Assembly: GCF_001984715.1 (NCBI RefSeq) | Contig: NZ_MSPR01000002.1 | Span: 124,001 to 188,000, forward strand | Reading direction: 5' to 3' | DNA: 64,000 nt | Source of the DNA: Streptococcus azizii | GTDB lineage: Bacteria > Bacillota > Bacilli > Lactobacillales > Streptococcaceae | In this document: in pieces, positions 56,164-64,000 of the stretch | Layout of the letters: every line of letters starts with the position of its first letter | Numbering within the stretch: the first letter of the stretch is position 1 | Translations under genes and position numbers: made by a program | The notes under the pieces: generated by a model | The model's database searches: none | Told to the model about the DNA's origin: nothing | The model's input: the letters and a program-made list of their open reading frames with translations, nothing else

Positions 56164-56657
56164 GAGTCTCCTTTCTTCATCAATGATTCATGCGCTAATA
56201 ACCAGCGCTTTTTTTCTACCCCGCCTGCATAACCTGTCAACTGTCCCTGACTGCCAACAACTCGGTGGCAGGGAATCAGAACAGAGATGGGATTTTTTCC
56301 AACAGCCCCGCCGACTGCCTGGCTAGAGCGACAACCCAAACGCTGAGCAATTTGTCCATAGGTCAGGGTCTCTCCACAAGGAATCTCCTGCAAGATTTGC
56401 CATACCGCTTTTTGGAATGACGTAGCTGGGACATCGATAGGCATAGCAGATACATCTACCGCCTGACCTGCAAAATAAGTATCCAGCATGGAGGTCGCTT
56501 GCATAAGTATGGGATGGTTTTCTAGCAAAGGGAGTTCTGATACTCCACGTTCAAAATATTGCTGGTTTTCAAACCAAATTCCCCGCAATCCTTTATCTGT
56601 TGCAATCAGTGACATGTCTCCTAAAGGGGACGAGTAGAACATTTTATAATAAGTCAT
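56160..56657 (-). CDS. ogt: Methylated-DNA--protein-cysteine methyltransferase
   Basis: This suicide enzyme removes O6-methylguanine and related alkyl lesions. The start at 56657 (165 residues, MTYYKMFYSSPLG) matches the family; the longer frame overlaps the upstream gene. Motifs are the helix-turn-helix CGETLTYGQIAQRLG and the active site IPCHRVVG with the acceptor Cys, followed by GYAGG. It is cotranscribed with the ArsC-like gene. Confidence 0.93.
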   Translation of the reverse strand: MTYYKMFYSSPLGDMSLIATDKGLRGIWFENQQYFERGVSELPLLENHPILMQATSMLDTYFAGQAVDVSAMPIDVPATSFQKAVWQILQEIPCGETLTYGQIAQRLGCRSSQAVGGAVGKNPISVLIPCHRVVGSQGQLTGYAGGVEKKRWLLAHESLMKKGDS

Positions 56658-56847
56658 CTTTATATTTTTTATTGATATTTGGTTTTCCTTCCGGATTGAA
56701 CAAGGGACGCAATTCACCATCTCCTAACCGGAGATACTCGACCCCTGTCTCCTTATCAATCCAGAGAGCAGTGACAAGATTGATTTGAAATATTTCAAAC
56801 CGCTCTCTTAACTCCTTCACATAGTCTTTTCGGTCTTTTTTATCCAT
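56644..56847 (-). CDS. Small DUF6440-like protein
   Basis: A 67-residue protein starting at an ATG (56847) within the overlap chain. It overlaps ogt by 14 bp and follows the serA stop by 7 bp. The sequence TGVEYLRLGDGELRPLFNPE looks like the DUF6440 family of small cytoplasmic proteins of unknown function. The longer frame upstream is shared with serA and is not used. Confidence 0.7.
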   Translation of the reverse strand: MDKKDRKDYVKELRERFEIFQINLVTALWIDKETGVEYLRLGDGELRPLFNPEGKPNINKKYKDDLL

Positions 56848-56854
56848 CCCTATC

Positions 56855-58036
56855 TTATTTCCCTCTTTCAATAATCCGGACCTTGACAATATTTTCATCA
56901 GCTTCAAATTGAGCCGCAAGCGCCATAATTTTTTCCTTATCGGCTTCATCCAAGTCAAGCATGGTATAGGCATAGTCCCCTTTTGAGCGGTTCAAGATAT
57001 TATCAATGTTAATATTGAGACTGGAGACAGCGGTAGAAATCTTGGCTACCATATTAGGCACATTTTTATTGATGAGGGTAATACGGAAAGGTGTTGAAAG
57101 GCTCTGGTGCATGTTGGGGAAGTTGACCGAATTCGTGATTTCCCCCGTCTCCATAAAGCGACGAATGGTTTGTCCAGCGGCAACCGCACAGTTGAGTTCC
57201 GCTTCTTCTGTCGATCCTCCGACATGCGGGAAAACGGTAATATGTGGCTTGTTGAGCAAGTCTTCTGTCCCAAAGTCTGTGATATAGTGACCCACAACAC
57301 CTGTTGCAATAGCATCAAATAAGTCTTGATGATGGACCAATTCACCACGGGCAAAGTTAATGATCGTGGTTCCTTTTTTCATCATAGAAAAGGCCTCTAC
57401 ATTCAATAATTCGCGGGTGCTATCATTGAGTGGTACGTGAACTGTGATATAATCTGACTGGGTAAAAATCTCTTTCAAATCATCGACCCGTTTGACATGG
57501 CTCGAGATGCTCCAAGCTGTTTCGACAGACACATACGGGTCGTACCCCAAGACATTCATCCCCAAACGGCGGGCATCATTGGCAATCCTGGCTCCAATAG
57601 CACCGAGTCCAATCACCCCGAGAGTCTTCCCTGTAATTTCAGTTCCTGCAAACTGCTTCTTTCCTGCTTCTACTTGCTTAGGTACATCATCACCTGATAA
57701 GGTATTCGTCCAAGCAGTAGCCTTGATGTAGTCACGCGCGGATAACAAAATCGATGCCAGTACCGCCTCTTTTACCGCATTGGCATTAGCACCTGGCGTA
57801 TTAAAGACAACGATGCCGTGGGCAGTTGCTTCCTCAATGGGAATGTTGTTAGTGCCTGCGCCTGCACGGGCAATGGCTTTTAGATTTTCAGGAAAAGCAA
57901 CACCATGCAGATTTTCAGAACGGATGATAAAGGCATCTGGGTTCACTGCCTGATCTCCGTCAATCTGAAATTTATTTCCCAATTCCTTCAAGCCAATCTG
58001 GTTAATATTATTAAAGGTTCGTACACTAAATACCAT
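56855..58036 (-). CDS. serA: D-3-phosphoglycerate dehydrogenase
   Basis: SerA catalyses the first step of serine synthesis from 3-phosphoglycerate. The 393-residue protein has substrate- and NAD-binding domains (IGLGAIGARIANDARRLG near residues 145-162; catalytic region FARGE and the His in FPHVGGSTEEAE) and a C-terminal ACT domain (TLINKNVPNMVAKISTAVSS). It lies 60 bp after a GNAT gene on the same strand as serC. Confidence 0.93.
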   Translation of the reverse strand: MVFSVRTFNNINQIGLKELGNKFQIDGDQAVNPDAFIIRSENLHGVAFPENLKAIARAGAGTNNIPIEEATAHGIVVFNTPGANANAVKEAVLASILLSARDYIKATAWTNTLSGDDVPKQVEAGKKQFAGTEITGKTLGVIGLGAIGARIANDARRLGMNVLGYDPYVSVETAWSISSHVKRVDDLKEIFTQSDYITVHVPLNDSTRELLNVEAFSMMKKGTTIINFARGELVHHQDLFDAIATGVVGHYITDFGTEDLLNKPHITVFPHVGGSTEEAELNCAVAAGQTIRRFMETGEITNSVNFPNMHQSLSTPFRITLINKNVPNMVAKISTAVSSLNINIDNILNRSKGDYAYTMLDLDEADKEKIMALAAQFEADENIVKVRIIERGK

Positions 58037-58095
58037 CTTCTTTCCTAAAAGGGGTGGCGTCTGTCCATCCCTTCTCCTTCTTTCTATTCTTCTAT

Positions 58096-58656
58096 TTAAT
58101 CATTTCTGCCCAGCATCCAGCGGTCATCTTCTGCAATTTCTTGGTAAAGACTCGTTTCGTTCTTAGCCTTTATCTTCTGATAGGCCAAGCGTTCCCCGTC
58201 AATCGGTACTTTTCCGCAGTAAACAAAGCCCAATTTTTCCAGGATATGCTGCATCACTAGGTTTTTCTCATGGGTATCACATCGAAAATCTGGACCTTTT
58301 TGCCCCTCAATTAAACCTTGTAAAAAGGTCTGAATCACTTGCTGGCCACGAAACTTCTCACTAACGGCTACACGATGAAAAGTAGTATAGATAAAATGGT
58401 TATGTAGCCACTTGCCATCATATATTCCGTTATAGGCCGCCTCATTCCCAGTTTGAACTGCCGCATAGGCTGCCACCTGCCCCTTGACAATCGCAACATA
58501 GCCACGACCTGATAGAATATCATCAAAGATGTCCTCTGGACTCGGGTAACTTCCCTGCCACTGATTACTACCTGATTGGGCTAAAAAAGCCCGTGCATCT
58601 TCAAAAATCTGAGTAATCGCCTTCACTTCGTTGGGGTGAGCAAGTCGAATTTCCAT
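58096..58656 (-). CDS. GNAT-family acetyltransferase
   Basis: A 186-residue GNAT fold enzyme with the acetyl-CoA motif VSEKFRGQQVIQTFLQGL and a closing strand FVYCGKVPIDGERLAYQ. It overlaps the serC stop by 1 bp and lies between serC and serA. The acceptor is unknown; its place in the serine genes is common in streptococci. Confidence 0.85.
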   Translation of the reverse strand: MEIRLAHPNEVKAITQIFEDARAFLAQSGSNQWQGSYPSPEDIFDDILSGRGYVAIVKGQVAAYAAVQTGNEAAYNGIYDGKWLHNHFIYTTFHRVAVSEKFRGQQVIQTFLQGLIEGQKGPDFRCDTHEKNLVMQHILEKLGFVYCGKVPIDGERLAYQKIKAKNETSLYQEIAEDDRWMLGRND

Positions 58657-59747
58657 TAGGCATTCTCCTCTTCAAAAGCCTTCATAAAGGCAATCAGATC
58701 AACCACTCCTTGATACGGAAAGGCATTGTAAAGACTCGCCCGCATCCCACCGACTGAACGATGCCCTTTGATGTTTTTAAAGCCTGCTGCAGTCGCTTCC
58801 TTGACAAATTTTGCATCCAATTCTGGCGTCGGAGATACAAAAGGGATATTGGCTACTGAGCGCTCTTCCACCTTGCTAACTGGATTGCTATAAAAATCCG
58901 ACTGATCGATATAATGATACAAAAGGCCTGATTTTTCGCGATTGCGCTTCTCCATTTCATCAACCCCACCGATGTCCTTGACCCAGTCAAAAACTAGTTT
59001 GGCAATGTAAATAGAATAAGCAGGAGGTGTATTATAAAGCGACTCATTCTCAGCCTGAATGCGGTAATCTAACATACTGGATAAGACTGGAGTATCATTT
59101 AAGAAATCCTCCCGAACAATCACGACCGTCACACCAGCAGGTCCAATATTTTTTTGGGCACCAGCATAAATCATGGCAAAGTCCTCTACATTGTAGCGAG
59201 CCGCTAAAATATTAGACGACATATCTGCAATAACAGGAACACCATTGGTATCTGGAATCCTATAAACAGCTGTCCCTTCAATGGTATTATTCGTGGTCAG
59301 ATGCACATAGGCTGCCTCAGGGTCGATTAAGCTCTTATCAAAGCTCGGTAATTCTCTATAGGTTATTTCTTCTGTTGACCCTAGCAAAATCGGCTCAAAG
59401 GCAATCGTTTTTGAGAGCTTGACAGCTTCTGTATAGGCTTTTTTCCCCCATGAACCACCCACTAGATAGTAGGCCTTCTTGCCTTTTGCAAAATTAAGCG
59501 GAATCATGGTAAACTCAAGCGATGCCCCACCTTGCAAGAACAAAACCTTATAATTGTCTGGAATAGCCATTAGCTCGCGTAAGGTCGCCTCAGCACCTTT
59601 TATAATTTCATCGAACTCTTTGGAACGATGCGACATCTCTAATACACTCATGCCTGAGCCATTGTAATCCAGAAATTCAGCCTGGGCTTTTTCTAAAACG
59701 GGTTTTGGCAATACTGCAGGTCCTGCAGAAAAATTATAGATTGTCAT
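58656..59747 (-). CDS. serC: Phosphoserine aminotransferase
   Basis: SerC makes phosphoserine from 3-phosphohydroxypyruvate and glutamate with PLP. The 363-residue class V aminotransferase starts with [20 protein letters not shown], has the PLP lysine in [13 protein letters not shown] (about residue 197), and a C-terminal [12 protein letters not shown]. It is the first gene of the serine set. Confidence 0.96.
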   Translation of the reverse strand: MTIYNFSAGPAVLPKPVLEKAQAEFLDYNGSGMSVLEMSHRSKEFDEIIKGAEATLRELMAIPDNYKVLFLQGGASLEFTMIPLNFAKGKKAYYLVGGSWGKKAYTEAVKLSKTIAFEPILLGSTEEITYRELPSFDKSLIDPEAAYVHLTTNNTIEGTAVYRIPDTNGVPVIADMSSNILAARYNVEDFAMIYAGAQKNIGPAGVTVVIVREDFLNDTPVLSSMLDYRIQAENESLYNTPPAYSIYIAKLVFDWVKDIGGVDEMEKRNREKSGLLYHYIDQSDFYSNPVSKVEERSVANIPFVSPTPELDAKFVKEATAAGFKNIKGHRSVGGMRASLYNAFPYQGVVDLIAFMKAFEEENA

Positions 59748-60156
59748 CCTATCCCTCCAAATTAAAAAGATTTTGTTTATTATATCACAAATTTTCAGAC
59801 AACTCTATCTTTTTTTCTTATCCAGTAGATTCATTCGGATTTTATCCGCTCCCCTCTATTACGGAAGATATATAACGGCTCCTCCTGCCCAGTAAACAGG
59901 AAGAGCAAACGAATGGATACCCTGCGAAAATCAACCATAGCCTCAGGCAAGACCTATCCTGATTGGAAGCCAAAAATAGGATGGAGCGCTGTTCTACAGC
60001 CAGTACCAGCTAGTTCATTTTTGATAGCAGTCTAATACTCTTTAACAATCAAAAGGATACGTTGTCAAAAGTCTCGGTGAATTGAACACGCCCTAAACTC
60101 TGTGCGAAAAGGAGCCTCAGACCATCCCTTAATGGATAGATAAAAGACTGGGAAAT
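59748..60156. other. Intergenic region serC-rsmI with chimeric repeat
   Basis: The serC promoter is at one end. At 60035-60118 half of the 103-bp MITE-like element (ATACTCTTTAACAATC...) is joined to a composite repeat end (GGTGAATTGAACACGCCC). The same junction occurs near 30842-30888. No gene is seen. Confidence 0.6.
59779..59787 (-). promoter_or_regulatory. serC extended -10 promoter
   Basis: Minus-strand TG-A-TATAAT (59779-59787), 32 bp before the serC start; the -35 is not clear. Confidence 0.5.
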
Positions 60157-61023
60157 CTATTTCTCCAGTCCATGATATTTATCATATACTTCCTGTTTTC
60201 TGAGTTGATAGCGTTTCGCAACTTCTTTGATGGCCTGATTGGGCTTTGAGCCACCAGCAATCAAGCTCTCTACTGCTGCTACCAAATCGATCTCGGGGGA
60301 TTCCCCTATTGCTTTTCCGTCATAACCTGATACAATGATTAAGCATTCGCCTTTCAAGGGATTCTCCGCAATAGAAGGAAGGATTTCGCTAATCTGTCCA
60401 CGCCGGTATTCTTCATACAATTTTGTCAATTCCCGCACGACAACAACAGAACGGTCTCCATAAATAGCCTGCATATTTTCCAGTGTTGCTGTGACCCGAT
60501 GGGGGGATTCATAGAAAATCTGCGTTTCAGGATAGGTCTTTTTTTCCTCAAAAAAGGCCTTTTGTTGCCCCGACTTCCGAGGTAAAAATCCGTAAAAAAT
60601 ATGTGGTTGCGGTGCTAAACCCGAAGCAATCAAAGCCGTAATCCCTGCAGAGGCTCCCGGCAAGGCAACGACTGGAAGGTTTTCTGCAATCGCAGCCTTC
60701 ACCAAATCATGTCCAGGATCTGAGATACTCGGAAGCCCTGCATCTGAGACTTGGGCAATAGACTGCCCAGAGCGCAACATGTCTAGCAAAAGAGGAATTT
60801 TCTCATGAGCGTTATGCTCATGAAAAGACATCTGGCGCGTTTCAATCTCGAAATGTTTGAGCAAAAGTCCTGTATTACGTGTATCTTCTGCTGCGATGAC
60901 ATCCACCGCTTGCAAGGTTTCAATCGCCCGAAAGGTCATATCTTGAAGATTCCCTATCGGTGTGGCTACTAGATACAAGGTACCATAGGGCAGGGAATGT
61001 TTTACTGATTTTTGAATCTGCAT
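60157..61023 (-). CDS. rsmI: 16S rRNA (cytidine(1402)-2'-O)-methyltransferase RsmI
   Basis: A tetrapyrrole-methylase-fold enzyme that 2'-O-methylates C1402 in the decoding centre. The 288-residue protein has LYLVATPIGNLQDMT, AEDTRNTGLLL, VSDAGLPSISDPG, and a central FYESPHRV. It is the last gene of the tmk-holB-yabA-rsmI group and lies 2 bp after yabA. Confidence 0.95.
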   Translation of the reverse strand: MQIQKSVKHSLPYGTLYLVATPIGNLQDMTFRAIETLQAVDVIAAEDTRNTGLLLKHFEIETRQMSFHEHNAHEKIPLLLDMLRSGQSIAQVSDAGLPSISDPGHDLVKAAIAENLPVVALPGASAGITALIASGLAPQPHIFYGFLPRKSGQQKAFFEEKKTYPETQIFYESPHRVTATLENMQAIYGDRSVVVVRELTKLYEEYRRGQISEILPSIAENPLKGECLIIVSGYDGKAIGESPEIDLVAAVESLIAGGSKPNQAIKEVAKRYQLRKQEVYDKYHGLEK

Positions 61024-61025
61024 GC

Positions 61026-61343
61026 TTACTCTCTATTCAATAGTTCTAAACAAAACATACATGGCTCATCATTGTCCCTACGTTGTCCGTAGGAAAAGGT
61101 ACAGATGTGAAAGCCATCTTCGTAGATATTCTCCAAGTTTTCCTTTCCAAAATTAGCCGTCCGACTCTGCTCTCGGTCATCTTTTTCCAAACGCTCCCTC
61201 AGTTTGGAATTTTCCAAGCGCAAATCGGTATTTTCTTCAATAACACCGCGTAGATGTTTCTTGATTGCCTCTACTTCTGCAAGAGTGACGAGCAGATTTT
61301 GGGAAAAACCATCCAAGGCATCAAAAATCTCTTTCTTGTCCAT
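61026..61343 (-). CDS. yabA: Replication initiation control protein YabA
   Basis: YabA links DnaA to the sliding clamp and restrains initiation. The 105-residue protein has an N-terminal coiled coil (about 5-60) and a C-terminal zinc site HICTF ... CMFC. It begins 3 bp after the holB stop. Confidence 0.94.
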   Translation of the reverse strand: MDKKEIFDALDGFSQNLLVTLAEVEAIKKHLRGVIEENTDLRLENSKLRERLEKDDREQSRTANFGKENLENIYEDGFHICTFSYGQRRDNDEPCMFCLELLNRE

Positions 61344-61346
61344 CTC

Positions 61347-62252
61347 CTATCCTTTCACTTGTTTTTCTGTTGATAACAACCAGTATTCTAAGGCATTTTG
61401 TAGACTAACATGACTCCGCCATTGTAGCTGAGCAAGCTGTAGATTCTCCAAGTAGGTCAATATTAGCGGATTTGCCATCTGCTCTGCTAACAACAGGGTG
61501 AGCAAATGAAACAGACGTGCTTGATCTGACTTTTCATCCACCAAACGAATCAAGCGGCCCACTTGTAAATAGGCCTTGTTGGGTTGTGTTAACAGCACCT
61601 CGATCCACCTTTTTGCCACCGCCATCAATTCTAAAAAAGATTTCTGACCAGCTAGTTGCTCAGCTTCTTCAATAGTGGTCGCAAGGCGAGCAAGTAGCTG
61701 AGCCTGGGTTTTCACTAAGCCTCTTTCTTCCAGCAATCGCTCTAAAATGTGTATATTTTTGGGGAAGTCCACCATCTGAACCCGACTTTTAATCGTTGCC
61801 AATACCTCTTGTTCCTGATTGGTCAGTAGAAAGATGCGGGTATCGCTCTGAGGTTCTTCAATGACCTTCAACAGTGAATTCGCTGCATTTGGGTGCATCT
61901 TCTCCGCGTCTCGAATGATAAAGACCTGCTGGTTCGCTTCAAACCCCGACTGAGAAAACTGTTTCACCAGGTCACGGATGGTCTCTGTTTTAATAGTATT
62001 CCCTTGGGGACTGATAACATTCACATCCGTAAATTCTCCCTGCTCAATCAAGCGACAGGCGCGACACTGTCCACAAGGAATACCTGCCACCTTATTGTCA
62101 CAAAAAATCGCCTGACTCAGAAAGATGGCCATTTCAAAACTGGCAAAATTACCTGAAAAAAGGTAGGCATGTGCCAAACGCCCTTGCTGCAAAACAGTCT
62201 GGAACAACTGATAGATAGGGGGCTGTAAGCCCTGTAATTCTTCTTTTTTCAT
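61347..62252 (-). CDS. holB: DNA polymerase III delta-prime subunit
   Basis: HolB is the delta-prime subunit of the clamp loader. The 301-residue protein has the AAA+ layout with a zinc module CGQCRACRL, a degenerate P-loop, sensor region [10 protein letters not shown] and the DFPKNIHIL segment. It overlaps tmk by 4 bp. No ricT/yaaT-like gene lies between holB and yabA, unlike in B. subtilis. Confidence 0.93.
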   Translation of the reverse strand: MKKEELQGLQPPIYQLFQTVLQQGRLAHAYLFSGNFASFEMAIFLSQAIFCDNKVAGIPCGQCRACRLIEQGEFTDVNVISPQGNTIKTETIRDLVKQFSQSGFEANQQVFIIRDAEKMHPNAANSLLKVIEEPQSDTRIFLLTNQEQEVLATIKSRVQMVDFPKNIHILERLLEERGLVKTQAQLLARLATTIEEAEQLAGQKSFLELMAVAKRWIEVLLTQPNKAYLQVGRLIRLVDEKSDQARLFHLLTLLLAEQMANPLILTYLENLQLAQLQWRSHVSLQNALEYWLLSTEKQVKG

Positions 62253-62890
62253 GTTTTATTTTTTAAAAAGCGGTCATAGATGACAGTAAAGGCTGCTTCT
62301 ACAACCTCCTCCAACGACTGAGAGGCATCGATTTTGACAATACGGTCTGACTCCTTCTCCAAAATTGCCAAATAGCCAGTTCTCACACGCTCATGCATCT
62401 CTAGGGTCTCCATATCGAGTCTGTCAATATCACGAGTGCTATTGCGAGAAATCCGTGCCAGTCCTTCTTTTACATCAATATCAAAATAGAGTGTCAAATC
62501 TGGCTTGAGCCCATCTGTGACATACTGATTTAACCAGCCAATCGCTTCGGTATCCAAGCCCCTACCAAAGCCTTGATACGCAACTGAGGAATCGATAAAG
62601 CGATCAACCAAGAGTAGCTGTCCACTTTCTAAGGCTGGTAAAATGCGTTCTTGTAAATGCTGACGTCGTGCTGCAATATACAGCAACAACTCTGTCTTAT
62701 CATCCATGGCTGTATTTTGAGGGTCCAAGATCACAGAGCGAATGTCCTCTGCAATCGCCACACCTCCCGGTTCACGGGTCGTAGTAACCTGCTTTCCTAG
62801 TGCTTCTAGGCGCGGAACCAACCTTTGTAAAACGGTCGTCTTTCCTGCTCCGTCTGGTCCTTCCAACGTGATAAATATTCCTTTTGTCAT
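62249..62890 (-). CDS. tmk: Thymidylate kinase
   Basis: Tmk converts dTMP to dTDP. The 213-residue protein has the P-loop [10 protein letters not shown] (10-19), the TREPGG motif, and [16 protein letters not shown]. It is the first gene of its operon. Confidence 0.97.
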   Translation of the reverse strand: MTKGIFITLEGPDGAGKTTVLQRLVPRLEALGKQVTTTREPGGVAIAEDIRSVILDPQNTAMDDKTELLLYIAARRQHLQERILPALESGQLLLVDRFIDSSVAYQGFGRGLDTEAIGWLNQYVTDGLKPDLTLYFDIDVKEGLARISRNSTRDIDRLDMETLEMHERVRTGYLAILEKESDRIVKIDASQSLEEVVEAAFTVIYDRFLKNKT

Positions 62891-62964
62891 ACAGATCCCC
62901 TATCATTCTGATTCACTTTTGAAAAGTATCGTCATTTCCCTTGAACACAACTTCTTTTATTCTA

Positions 62965-63007
62965 CCAAAAAAGCCAAGAAAAAGCACTTTTTATTTTGTC
63001 TTGGCTT
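62965..63007 (-). terminator. Hairpin upstream of tmk
   Basis: AAGCCAAGA (62971-62979) pairs with TCTTGGCTT (62999-63007). On the minus strand it is followed by TTTTTT, which makes a terminator-like structure located before tmk, where no leftward gene ends. It could attenuate tmk or insulate it from the divergent yitT promoter. Confidence 0.4.
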
Positions 63008-63024
63008 CCTATCTTGCATTTATC

Positions 63025-63053
63025 TTGTGTAAGCCCTTTTAATCTGTTAGAAT
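63025..63053 (+). promoter_or_regulatory. yitT promoter
   Basis: TTGTGT (63025-63030), a 17-bp spacer and TAGAAT (63048-63053) with an upstream TG giving an extended -10. It lies 31 bp before the GTG start. Confidence 0.65.
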
Positions 63054-63083
63054 GGAAGTAGATAAACCGAAAGGGGTAGTGGA

Positions 63084-63947
63084 GTGCTACGATTTAAGAA
63101 TCTTTTTTTTATTATACTAGGTGCAGGGCTATTTGCCTTTGGGCTCAACTACTTGATTATCCCCAACCATCTCTATGAGGGGGGTGCAACAGGAATCAAT
63201 CTGATTATTTATTATCTGTTTCGTATTCAGCCGTGGTTGATGAATATCCTGATCAACATTCCTCTATTTCTCCTCGGATGGAAAATTTTAGGAAAGCAAA
63301 CGCTCTATTATAGTATCGTAGGTACTCTAGGCGTAACTACCTGGTTAGCTCTCTTTGAGCGCATTCCGATTCATATTCCCTTGGAAGGAGATTTAGTCCT
63401 AGTATCTATCCTGGGTGGCATCCTGCTAGGAGCAGGTCTTGGAATAATCTTCAAGGCTGGTGGCACGACAGGAGGAAGTGATATTCTTGCTCGAATCGGC
63501 CACAAGTACACCTCTTTCACCATTGGACAGATTATTTTGTCAATCGATATCCTAGTGCTGGTGCTGACCATCTTGGTCTTTCACGATCTCCGCAGCGTCC
63601 TCTATACCTTAATGATGGTCACCATCGTCTCCCGTGTCATTGATTTTATTAGCGATGGGAACTACGGTAGCAAGGGCGTCATGATTGTCTCTGAAAAATC
63701 ACAAGAGCTGGCTCAAGCTATCGATGAAAATATCGAACGTGGCATCACCCTTATCAAGGCCCAAGGCTTTTATAGTAAAAAAGAAATCGACCTAGTTTAC
63801 TCCGTTATCTACAAAGGCCAGCTCCAAGAAATGAAAGACCTGATCCATCGCATCGATCCCCATGCCTTTATCACCATTACCGATGCCCATGAGGTCCTGG
63901 GAGAAGGCTTTACACTGGACAGCAACAAACAACCCTTTAAACAATGA
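63084..63947 (+). CDS. YitT-family membrane protein (DUF161/DUF2179)
   Basis: A 287-residue protein with about five N-terminal helices and a C-terminal cytoplasmic DUF2179 domain (RGITLIKAQGFYSKKEIDLV, then DAHEVLGEGF). The family is widespread in Firmicutes; its function is unproven. The start is a GTG following a GGGGT ribosome site. It is transcribed away from the tmk operon and ends in a terminator. Confidence 0.9.
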   Translation: MLRFKNLFFIILGAGLFAFGLNYLIIPNHLYEGGATGINLIIYYLFRIQPWLMNILINIPLFLLGWKILGKQTLYYSIVGTLGVTTWLALFERIPIHIPLEGDLVLVSILGGILLGAGLGIIFKAGGTTGGSDILARIGHKYTSFTIGQIILSIDILVLVLTILVFHDLRSVLYTLMMVTIVSRVIDFISDGNYGSKGVMIVSEKSQELAQAIDENIERGITLIKAQGFYSKKEIDLVYSVIYKGQLQEMKDLIHRIDPHAFITITDAHEVLGEGFTLDSNKQPFKQ

Positions 63948-63953
63948 CTTTGA

Positions 63954-63990
63954 CCCCACTCACCATCAACTGTGAGTGGGGTTCTTTCCT
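63954..63990 (+). terminator. yitT terminator
   Basis: CCCCACTCAC and GTGAGTGGGG pair with an 8-nt loop, followed by a TTCTTTCC run. It begins 7 bp after the yitT stop. Confidence 0.85.
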
Positions 63991-64000
63991 CGTCTACTCT

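Noticed and set aside
1..64000. CRISPR arrays, tRNA, rRNA and tmRNA genes
   Set aside because: I looked for regular spacer-repeat spacing and for tRNA-like cloverleaf sequences ending in CCA and found none; the repeats present are palindromic or MITE-like, not CRISPR.

Overview
The window is a low-GC Firmicute chromosome segment that looks like Streptococcus, most like Streptococcus suis or a close relative. This rests on the Dpr peroxide-resistance ferritin under a perfect PerR box, the streptococcal murI-to-yidD gene chain with its catalytically degenerate XerD-like protein, the CoiA competence gene behind a CIN-box-like site, and serC/serA and tmk-holB-yabA-rsmI in typical streptococcal arrangements. 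The species call is inference; no rRNA or tRNA gene was found.

Layout. 1-9322: a type VII secretion operon read leftwards (esxA-esaA-essA-esaB-essB-essC; essC runs off the left edge). 9323-10150: dpr terminator and repeats. 10151-15802: dpr, a tyrosine phosphatase / MORN / acyltransferase cell-surface group, a PAP2 phosphatase, ribU with its FMN riboswitch, and trmL. 16401-22096: nine overlapping leftward genes (murI, rdgB, phosphoesterase, cbpB, xerD-like, scpA, scpB, rluB, yidD). 22563-30574: yneF, lysA, an ArsR-like regulator, an MFS exporter with a half ABC transporter, and a DUF1846 gene. 31926-38240: ptsHI and a class Ib ribonucleotide reductase operon (nrdH, nrdE, an NTF2-like gene, nrdF) with tandem NrdR boxes. 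38622-43451: alaS with a T-box leader, prsA, an O-methyltransferase. 43739-47135: a lactococcin 972-type bacteriocin locus whose bacteriocin gene looks broken while its membrane protein and ABC ATPase are intact. 47505-54736: pepF, coiA, metG, DUF421/DUF3290 genes, exoA. 54746-59747: a truncated VOC gene, a tandem repeat, an ArsC-like gene, ogt, and serA/serC. 60157-63947: tmk-holB-yabA-rsmI and yitT.

Most long intergenic spaces (9.7, 16.1, 22.1-22.5, 25.4-25.9, 30.6-31.7, 38.3-38.6, 55.1-55.8 and 60.0 kb) hold related repeats: two MITE-like elements of about 103 and 108 bp with terminal inverted repeats, and a composite family with shared ends and interchangeable palindromic cores. These repeats touch genes: they supply the last codons of the MFS gene and appear to truncate the VOC gene. 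The most unusual items are the decayed bacteriocin with conserved machinery, the composite repeat family, the NTF2-like gene inside the nrd operon, and the metG terminator whose U-tract runs into the coiA CIN box.
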